A stretch of DNA of 20,452 nucleotides from Selaginella kraussiana (taxonomy: Eukaryota > Streptophyta > Lycopodiopsida > Selaginellales > Selaginellaceae): positions 1 to 20,452 of the forward strand of contig LDJE01096392.1 of the NCBI GenBank assembly GCA_001021135.1, read 5' to 3'. A model generated the notes under the pieces. It was not told where the DNA came from. It saw only the letters and a program-made list of their open reading frames with translations, and made no database searches. The translations under genes and the position numbers were made by a program. Of this stretch, positions 1 through 7,000 are shown piece by piece. Position 1 is the first letter of the stretch, and every line of letters starts with the position of its first letter.

Positions 1-243
1 CCCCTGTCCTTGGAAGAAGCATGGAGTGCTCTGTATGGGTCCAGGCTGCAGGCTATCACAAACCACCTCAACCGATTTTCTGGAACTTCAGGGGTGTGAG
101 GAGAAGTGACACAACGGCCAGGTTTTGTTCTAGTTTCATGCTACTCCAAGAAAGTGGTAAAGATCTTGCTGGAATGCGGAAGGATGGTTGTCATGAATAA
201 TGGGATTTCCAGCCATGCACACGTTCTGCCAATTGAGAGTTAA
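1..243 (+). pseudogene. 3' remnant of a DUF2828 (vWA-like) plant gene, frameshifted
   Basis: Reading from base 3, the frame gives a stretch with AGYHKPPQPIFWNFRG. From base 118 a different frame gives PGFVLVSCYSKKVVKILLEC and ends at a stop at 241-243. Together these match, in order, the C-terminal block of the plant DUF2828 family as I recall it: GY..P.IVFWNLR, then GVALVSGFSKNL.K.FLE. The first frame runs on to a stop at about 198-200 without the second block, so the two halves are separated by a frameshift near 105-118. The usual C-terminus after the FLE motif is not recognisable. This is read as the decayed end of a gene whose body lies left of the window. A sequencing indel in a live gene is the main alternative. 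The function of the family is not established. Confidence 0.55.
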
Positions 244-1928
244 TATGAAACAGAATACGACATTCTAAAACTTGTAACGAGTGATTAGGTTAACCTTTGT
301 TACATAGGTTGATGTACACAAAAAGCTGGCTCAGCTGCTTAACGTTACTTTGTTTTATGCTCATACACGGGTGGAAAGGTCAAGAATCATCACCATGCTA
401 TGTAACGTTATTGGTTTGTTACCATTGATTAACTGTATGCTGGAATCCAAATTGTTGTTGGAAACCAATCAGACGATGACCTTAGAAGTTATCGTAGTAA
501 GATAAATGAGTTTGGCTGGATATGTAAGACAGGATAATCACTGGCGGGTAATTGGATGGAAAAATACAATAACTAATGAGCGCTACTTAAAACGGAAAAA
601 TCCAAGTAGAAGGTTCATTTTCATAGCTCCGCCAATAATATGAAAATCTGGAAATGATTTTTGTTGTTGAAAACAATATATATTGCACTTAATAAAAACG
701 GACACTGCTATTTCAATTTGTATACAAGGTAGCTTACTAATGTATACATCATAATCGCAAATTCAATAAAAGTAAAAATGTATTCATGCCGTTCAGAATA
801 AGAGTGCTAAATTATACACTTACAGCTATTGTCTTTGGAGCTCCGGACTTCATGTTCAAGCGAGATACACGTCTCCCAAGCTCCACGTTCGTAAGGTATC
901 TTTCCTATTGAGTTGATTTTTCTTATCCCGTTTCTAGTTTATTTTGCTTTAATAGTGAAGAGCACCATCTTTCTTGTTGGTGGAGAATGCTGCATCTACG
1001 AAAAGAGAAGCTTTCCAAAGATTTTTGATTCAACTGAAATTCTTAGCATTCCAGTATTTACAAAAAACAAAAGAAAAAAACATTCCGAGCATAAATTCAC
1101 GCCAAGTAATAACAATTTATTATGTATGGTTTTGTTGTTGCTTTAGATGATAAACCGTTTACGTGTAGAATCTCTTACACCGTAAAGGAACCTCTAACGA
1201 ATAGTGGTCCGTCTGGTCTTGTATACGTCATTGGAAGACAACGTCTCTACGACAATCAAATCCTTCCAAAAGATGCATTGAACACAATCGTAGCCTCCAC
1301 ACAACTGCAGATTCTGTTCCTGCAGACTAGCAGTTTCTCGGCTTAGAAGGCACACAAGGCAACCAACTCATTGCTGAACGTAGTGCTGATGAGATTATCA
1401 ATCAAGAGTTACATGGTATTCCCTTTTTCATTTTTTGAATTTCACTTATTGCAAAACAAAAGACTCTTCATGGGCTTCATCCTGGTCTAATTCCTTGATG
1501 TTTTCCATTTGCTGTTGCAATGGCAAGAAAAATGCAAGTTTTACCAGCTCTAAAGAAACTGGACTTCTTCATGTTACTTTGAAGTGAGTATCTGGGAGAA
1601 CGAACGAGATTACGGAGTTTCTACAACTCCGTAGCCGATCTCTTCTTGCCGCATTCTTGCCCGAGACTTGAAAGCTTTGAGTTCTTCCATTGCATGCAGG
1701 CCCTTTCCAAAAATCAATGGTGAAATAGCACAAGCGGATGAAAATCACTTCCCTATCGTAGTCGTGATCTTGAGCGAAGTTCCTCGAAAAGTGATGTAGA
1801 GGTTGTTGCTTATGACTGGTTTAGGGTTAGTCCTGATCAGGACTGACGATTCAAGTGTCAAGCGTCACCGATTGTGTTTCCGCAATAAATAATTAGTAAA
1901 TCTAGAATTAAGAATATTTTTTAAAATT
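244..1928. other. Gene-free spacer left of the kiwellin kinases
   Basis: AT-rich DNA with only short open frames (for example 913-1146 and 1122-1346) that resemble no family I know and have no domain-like composition. It holds two small symmetric elements. One is a hairpin at 1611-1633 with a 9-base perfect stem (tacggagtt and its complement) and a 5-base loop. The other is a 16-base perfect palindrome at 1829-1844 centred on tgatca. No promoter is needed here for the neighbouring kinase, whose 3' end faces this spacer. Confidence 0.5.
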
Positions 1929-3749
1929 TCATTCTCGGTCCAACGTAGATGTGATAGAATTATACGGTAAGTTGAAACCCCAAGCAGAGGATCTTTGGCT
2001 GGAAGTTGGCGGATCAAGAACGTCCATGGCACCTTGTAACATGTCTACCACATCCTTCATTGCAGGTCTAAGCTTTGGGTTTTCTTGTATGCACCAAAGT
2101 CCAATCCTTATCACCATCTCTGCATCTTGAAACTCCATCTCTGGAAACAAGTTCACATCCATAAGTTCTGCCTGCTGACCATTTGCAAACATATCCAATG
2201 CAATCTCTCCCAGCGTTTTATGTTCAATGGTGCCATCTGCAAACGTTTTTTGCACTGTTCTTTTGGAGCTCACTAGCTCTAGCAACACAATTCCAAAGCT
2301 GTACACGTCTGTTTTGTCCGTCACCTTAGTTTGAAGCCATTCTGGAGCCATATATCCTGGGGTACCTTTCAGGCCCGTCACCACATGGCTTTTCCCTCTT
2401 TCTGCCAAGTTCGACAGGCCGAAATCTGATATCTTACCTCTCAACTGATCATCCAGTAGTATGTTCTGAGGCTTGATGTCTAAGTGAAGAACTTGCTTAC
2501 TGCAGCCTTGGTGAAGGTACGCAAGGCCTTGGGCAACATCAAGCGCTACCGCAAGCCTTTGGTTCCATGATAAAAATCTGTTGTTTTCACTATGGAAAAT
2601 CCACTTGTCCAGAGAACCATTGGGCATAAACTCATAAACTAACATGTAATGAGCCGGTCGGATGCAATAACCCCTCAGCTGCACCAAGTTTACATGAGAG
2701 ATCATTCCTAGAGACATGATCTCTGCTTCAAACTGTTTATCCTTCGAACTGCCCAGTCCTGTATGGACCTTTTTTACAGCAACCCAGGATCCATCTCCAA
2801 GTTTGCCCCTGAAGACTGACCCAAAACCTCCCTCACCTAGCTTCAAACTGAAAGATTCCGTAGCTCGTTGTAGCTCCTGGAATGTAAACTGTCGTGACAG
2901 ACAACTTAACTCTGTACTAAGAAGGGCTTTCTCTTTACGATTCCTGATGTTTCTGTGAATAACAAAGATAATTCCCAGAGCAGCAATGAAAACAGCAGCT
3001 ATAATGATTCCTGCTATAAGCTTGCGTTTGCCGCTACTTTCTGGAACTTTTGAGTACGCTTTCGTCGTCGTCAAATTCACACGACTCCACTCTATATCAA
3101 GTAAACCGGGTTCATATCCAAGCTGCTCCCACACAGCACCTGTAGCTGCAACTCCGTTTGGAGCACAAGGCTCGAGAAACAAGCTGCTTTCTTCACACCC
3201 AGAGGTTGAGATACACTCGTCAATGACTTTAGCAATTACACTCCTGTTATTCGGAGCCACAATGTTCACTGTTTGAAGGCACAAAGATGGAATAGAGTAA
3301 TACCATCCTGTAGCTATGGAAACAACCAAATCGCTGCTGCGGAAGGATGCCTGGCTAGTGCACTTTGTCAAGCTTCCGGTTTGAGGTGTAAAATTCGTGT
3401 AGTAAAGTGTACCTTGGTTGATCTGTTGTAATGGAGGGGAGCAGGAATACGTTCTGTATGCTAGACCAGGAACGCAGCAGTCCGAACAACGTTGCTTTGT
3501 CTCGTTGTAGAGAAAGCTCCTGGTGGGTTTGCAGGAAGTGTTGCTTTTGCATATTGAGCCATCGTCACTGCAGGTAGCGCTTCGAAGATCACGGCTTCCT
3601 TGAAGCATTGGAACTGGAAAACAAGACATGTTTGATGGGCATTCGCTTCCACTGATGCAGCCGCGTCCACATTGCTGTGCATACAAGCACGACAGAGTTG
3701 ACAACAGATTGAGCCAAAGGAGGTAGACGGAAAACATTACAGCATACAT
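1929..3749 (-). CDS. Kiwellin-domain receptor-like kinase, copy A
   Basis: 606-residue intronless protein, probably plasma-membrane with an extracellular sensor. A signal peptide spans about 1-24. Residues 27-222 form a Cys-rich kiwellin / ripening-related (grip22) ectodomain: an N-terminal Cys knot-like part, YSCSPP at 101-106, VVSIATGWY at 142-150, VIAKVIDEC at 171-179 and GAVWEQLGY...IEWS to 222. A membrane helix lies at about 244-264 and is followed by basic residues. The kinase (about 300-573) is complete: GEGGFGSV loop 305-312, Lys326, HLDIKPQN 422-429, DFG 442-444, APE 468-470, late Arg561. The HRD arginine is Leu, so this is a non-RD kinase; overall it resembles the SD-2b/G-lectin-RLK kinase group. 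The start at 3749 gives a good signal peptide; Met5 is an alternative. Several N-x-S/T sites fit a secreted ectodomain. Its barrel is more diverged than copy B, lacking the RCGKMI-like segment. Ligand unknown. Confidence 0.9.
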   Translation of the reverse strand: MYAVMFSVYLLWLNLLSTLSCLYAQQCGRGCISGSECPSNMSCFPVPMLQGSRDLRSATCSDDGSICKSNTSCKPTRSFLYNETKQRCSDCCVPGLAYRTYSCSPPLQQINQGTLYYTNFTPQTGSLTKCTSQASFRSSDLVVSIATGWYYSIPSLCLQTVNIVAPNNRSVIAKVIDECISTSGCEESSLFLEPCAPNGVAATGAVWEQLGYEPGLLDIEWSRVNLTTTKAYSKVPESSGKRKLIAGIIIAAVFIAALGIIFVIHRNIRNRKEKALLSTELSCLSRQFTFQELQRATESFSLKLGEGGFGSVFRGKLGDGSWVAVKKVHTGLGSSKDKQFEAEIMSLGMISHVNLVQLRGYCIRPAHYMLVYEFMPNGSLDKWIFHSENNRFLSWNQRLAVALDVAQGLAYLHQGCSKQVLHLDIKPQNILLDDQLRGKISDFGLSNLAERGKSHVVTGLKGTPGYMAPEWLQTKVTDKTDVYSFGIVLLELVSSKRTVQKTFADGTIEHKTLGEIALDMFANGQQAELMDVNLFPEMEFQDAEMVIRIGLWCIQENPKLRPAMKDVVDMLQGAMDVLDPPTSSQRSSAWGFNLPYNSITSTLDRE

Positions 3750-4021
3750 ATTGTAGACTCAACTTGACATTACTGTACACTCAAGAATGACTATGGTTGA
3801 CTAAAGACTTAAAAAAAAAATGGTTAACTAAAGACCAGCTTTACCTTCCTGTGAAGATTCATTCCCCCATCGTGGGGGTGGTGGTGATAGTCTTGAACTT
3901 TTCCTTATCGACAAGACAATTTAGCCTTCGAATTACGTACGTCAGGCTTTGGACGTATAGTTACCCGGCAACGGAGACTTTGTATATAGACGTCCACCAC
4001 ATCTCTTATGTGCACTCCGAA
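3750..4021. promoter_or_regulatory. Shared bidirectional promoter of the two kiwellin kinases
   Basis: Only 272 bases separate the two divergent start codons, so both promoters must lie here or extend into the opposite gene. The segment contains W-box cores TTGAC at 3764-3768 and TTGACT at 3797-3802, the kind of site bound by WRKY factors. It also has a short direct repeat: atggttgactaaagac at 3793-3808 recurs with one change at 3820-3835, where the change destroys the second W-box. A run of ten A lies between them. Co-regulation and WRKY control are inference from arrangement and motifs. Confidence 0.55.
3983..3988 (+). promoter_or_regulatory. TATA-like box for kiwellin kinase copy B
   Basis: The sequence tatata sits 34 bases before the preferred ATG at 4022. 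Initiation about 25-30 bases downstream would give a leader of roughly ten bases. This supports starting the protein at 4022, since an ATG at 3797 would lie far upstream of this box. The short leader is slightly unusual, so the box may not be the true core promoter. Confidence 0.35.
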
Positions 4022-5701
4022 ATGAAGCTCGTCTTTCTCCTCTTCTGTCTGTCTTGCTATTGCATCATCAGCTGCCATGCACAAGGTTCCTGCGGCTTGC
4101 CTTGTAGTTCTGCTATAGATTGTTCAAGCGGTCTCATATGCACAGCAAAAGGAAAGTGCAACGATGATCCAGCAGCATTCACTTCGATTTGTCCTAGTCC
4201 GTGCAAATTTCAAAGCATCGTATATCAAAACAAGACATTTAGCCAAGACCAGTGCGCCCAGGGTAGAACCTACCTCTACACCAACTGTTCTCCTCCGGTC
4301 GAGAAAGAAAACGAGGCAATACTTTACTATATTGATCTTTCTAGCAGCACTGTCAAATGCACCAACCAGTCTTACAACAGCACAGAGATGGTGGCTTCGA
4401 TGGCAACAGGGTGGTTCAACCATGGTTCTTCGTGTGGAAAGATGATCAAAATACATGCAAATGGCAGTAGCGTACTAGCTAGGGTTGTAGATGAATGTGA
4501 CTCTAATGGGGGCTGCACAGCAGAGTACGATTTTTATGTGCCCTGCCCTTCAAAATCGTTGGGTGCAACTACTGCAGTTTGGACAGCTTTGGGATACAAC
4601 ATCTCACAAGGTGTTATCCAAGTTACATGGTCATTTCCTGAACATCGTAAGAAAACGGATGTGGTTGTGCTTGTTACTAGCGTTGGAGGATCTCTAATAC
4701 TAGTTGTAATACTAGCTGCTCTACTACTAGCCTGGTTGTTTCTACAGCGGAGGAAATCCAAGAAAACACTCAATCTTCAAGGGTTTGAGCGAGTGCTGCC
4801 ACTGAAATTCAAGTTTCAGGAGCTTGTTAAAGCTACTAACAACTTTTCCGAGAAGCTTGGGGAAGGTGGTTTTGGAGAAGTGTTCAAGGGTCAACTCTCA
4901 GACGGGACTTTGGTTGCCGTCAAGCGGACTCAGAATCTAAAACAGCTGAAGCCTTTCAAGACGGAACTAATGTCTATAGGTACTATCCATCACGTAAATC
5001 TGGTTAAGCTTCTTGGATATTGCATGAATTCCTATACTCAAATACTTGTTTACGAGTTCGTATCTAATGGTTCTTTGGAAAAGTGGATGTTTAGCAAGGG
5101 TAAGTTCCTAGATTGGAGCACTAGGGTTTCCATTGCTATAGACGTGGCTTCTGGTCTTGTTTACCTTCACGATGGTTGCCACAGAAGGATACTTCACCTG
5201 GACATAAAGCCACAAAACATCTTGCTGGACAATAATATGCGAGCAAAAATTGCTGATTTTGGAATGGCCAAGCTTCTTGGACAAGACAGAAGCAATGCAA
5301 CAACGACAGTAATTAGGGGCACACTTGGTTATATGGCACCTGAATGGCTCCATTCAAGGGTGACACAGAAAACAGATGTTTACAGCTTCGGAGTTCTGCT
5401 TATGCAGTTTGTGTGCTCTATGAAACCCATGCAAATGGACTTTGACATGGGGTTTGACAGCACGAAGGTGACCTTCAACTCTATTAGAGACGGAAATTTG
5501 GTTGATTTGGTCGATAGAAGGCTAACCGAAGATGATGGGGTTAGTATGGAAGATGTGAAAGAAATGACCAGAATTGGGCTGCTGTGTGTGCAGGAAGAAC
5601 CTATGGAAAGACCGACGATGCAAGTCGTACTGAAAATGCTGGAAGGCATTGCAATCCGAAAAGAAAATAACCCTTGTATTGTCGGTACACTCAATGCATG
5701 A
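4022..5701 (+). CDS. Kiwellin-domain receptor-like kinase, copy B
   Basis: 559-residue intronless protein with the same plan as its divergent neighbour. The signal peptide is 1-21 (MKLVFLLFCLSCYCIISCHA). The ectodomain at 23-205 is an almost textbook kiwellin: SCGLPCSSAIDC...GKCNDDP at 23-50, NCSPPV at 88-93, ASMATGWFNHGSSCGKMIKI at 125-144, VLARVVDECDSNGGC at 151-165, AVWTALGYN and VIQVTWS to 204. A membrane helix follows at about 214-240. The kinase (about 279-545) has GEGGFGEV, Lys301, HLDIKPQN 392-399, DFG 412-414 and APE 439-441; it is again non-RD (HLD). The open frame runs back to an ATG at 3797, but that would put 75 residues in front of the signal peptide and upstream of a TATA-like box, so Met at 4022 is chosen. 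Free kiwellins are secreted defence proteins (maize KWL1 inhibits a fungal chorismate mutase effector). A role in sensing microbes is inferred. Confidence 0.92.
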   Translation: MKLVFLLFCLSCYCIISCHAQGSCGLPCSSAIDCSSGLICTAKGKCNDDPAAFTSICPSPCKFQSIVYQNKTFSQDQCAQGRTYLYTNCSPPVEKENEAILYYIDLSSSTVKCTNQSYNSTEMVASMATGWFNHGSSCGKMIKIHANGSSVLARVVDECDSNGGCTAEYDFYVPCPSKSLGATTAVWTALGYNISQGVIQVTWSFPEHRKKTDVVVLVTSVGGSLILVVILAALLLAWLFLQRRKSKKTLNLQGFERVLPLKFKFQELVKATNNFSEKLGEGGFGEVFKGQLSDGTLVAVKRTQNLKQLKPFKTELMSIGTIHHVNLVKLLGYCMNSYTQILVYEFVSNGSLEKWMFSKGKFLDWSTRVSIAIDVASGLVYLHDGCHRRILHLDIKPQNILLDNNMRAKIADFGMAKLLGQDRSNATTTVIRGTLGYMAPEWLHSRVTQKTDVYSFGVLLMQFVCSMKPMQMDFDMGFDSTKVTFNSIRDGNLVDLVDRRLTEDDGVSMEDVKEMTRIGLLCVQEEPMERPTMQVVLKMLEGIAIRKENNPCIVGTLNA

Positions 5702-6560
5702 GTGTGGTGCTGTTGTTGCATATATTATTACTTTTAGTGTAATTTAAAATGTTCAGCAAGACCTTGCTACGGGTCGATCTCGAAAACTTGGATTATGAGA
5801 GATTCTTTTACTTCACGAGAAGATGTTAAGTGTGGTATGCAGTATCTCGGGCGTATCTCAAACATATGCTGCTTCTCGTTACATTGTCAAAATATAGTTT
5901 TACATTGTCTCGTAAATGTCATTGTCGTGGCACCTCAATGCTGCTCCATACATTTATACGAAGCATATAACTATTACCTGGTCAGAGACCAGACCTCAAG
6001 AGATTACAGTATCTTGGGCGTATCTCCAATCAAATACCCATTTTTAACGTTTATTCAACCTCTACATTGTCTCTACCCTTTAGTTAATGTCACTGTCGTA
6101 CTACCTCAGTGCTGCTATACACACGTTTTTACTTGGTAAAAGAACCTTCGTACCAACTATAACCCAACAAATGAAAGAGAACGGCCTATGGCTAACTGGG
6201 ACAACTTGACAGCTTTATAAATAAATAAAAGATAGGCCAAGTAGCTTGCAATGAAAAATAATAAAAGACTTAGCATAGCTTTAGCTTACTTTCCAAAAGA
6301 AAATCCTAGTTTTCCTTGTCCAAAAGCGCACGCTTCCGTGCAATTCCTTGTCATATTTGGGCATTCATTTTAATCTTCGAGAAACCTGTGTGGGGTGGTA
6401 GGTTCTTATCTGTACTTTGCTTGCGCCAACTCACGAAAATTTCTAGGAGAATCGCATTTTGGCATATCCCTGCGTACGGACCCGCACAAACATTTGAATT
6501 ACGAAATTCCAAAAAACTGGCGACCATGAACATATGCCGCAGTCCTACCAACGTTAGTTC
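5702..6560. other. Spacer between kiwellin kinase B and the GT43 gene
   Basis: No gene is seen. Just after the kinase stop this should include its 3' UTR; an aataaa-type signal occurs near 6217-6230. The main structure is the direct repeat listed separately (5841-6127). Short open frames at 5795-6139 and 6316-6642 show no domain-like features. Confidence 0.45.
5841..6127 (+). repeat. Diverged direct repeat, two copies of about 120 bases
   Basis: Copy 1 (about 5841-5959) and copy 2 (about 6008-6127) share, in order, agtatct.gggcgtatct, ctacattgtct or its variant, gt.aatgtca.tgtcgt, acctca.tgctgct and an acattt/acgttt end. They are about 167 bases apart, start to start. No target-site duplication or coding sequence was recognised, so it is read as an old local tandem duplication. 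Confidence 0.6.
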
Positions 6561-7000
6561 AAGTCTCAACATTTGTCGCGGGGCCCAGCCACGTGTGGTC
6601 AGATGTCTAGGATCGAAGGGCGGCGATCAAACGCGGGTTTAACCGCGTTTAAACGCGGTTAACCAGCTGACTGGCAGGTGGCGGTAATTAGGTCAATCGA
6701 CCGGCTACAGCCGGTCGTATTTCCTCGAGCACCTCGAAGAAATGTTCATCCGGAGCGCAGGAACGAGGCTGTGATCGAAGGCGCAGGGCGACGATCGCGG
6801 AGCTTCTTCATCGATTCATCGGGAGAATTTCGGGCGAATTCATGCGCGAAATGCCGAGGGCGGGTGCATTTCGATCGATTTTGTGGACGCGGATCTGAAT
6901 TTTTTAGGGTTCTTCCCGGCATTTTGCTCCAGGATGATCGCTCACGGGAAATCGTCAGCGAAATGCAGGTGCGGGACGCGATGATCGGGATCGGGCGACG
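6561..7000 (+). promoter_or_regulatory. Promoter and 5' leader of the GT43 gene
   Basis: GC-rich DNA before the GT43 start. A site II-like ggccca lies at 6582-6587 and a G-box cacgtg at 6590-6595. A 24-base perfect palindrome at 6639-6662 is centred on gttt/aaac with cgcg arms. A near-palindrome at 6698-6717 has 9-base arms cgaccggct and a 2-base centre. A telo-box-like ttagggtt (AACCCTAA on the other strand) occurs at 6904-6911. Close to the start, ATGs at 6963 and 6981 share a frame that stops at 7002-7004, overlapping the main ATG. The transcription start cannot be seen; the G-box/site II cluster about 410 bases upstream fits a proximal promoter. Confidence 0.5.

Noticed and set aside
1820-1830. 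Telomere-like tttaggg words here and near 6904, 14108, 15403 and 15554
   Set aside because: Single copies, not arrays; better read as telo-box promoter motifs or chance.
3797-4021. In-frame N-terminal extension of 75 residues for kiwellin kinase B
   Set aside because: It would place a long stretch before a clear signal peptide and start upstream of the TATA-like box; Met at 4022 fits a secreted receptor.
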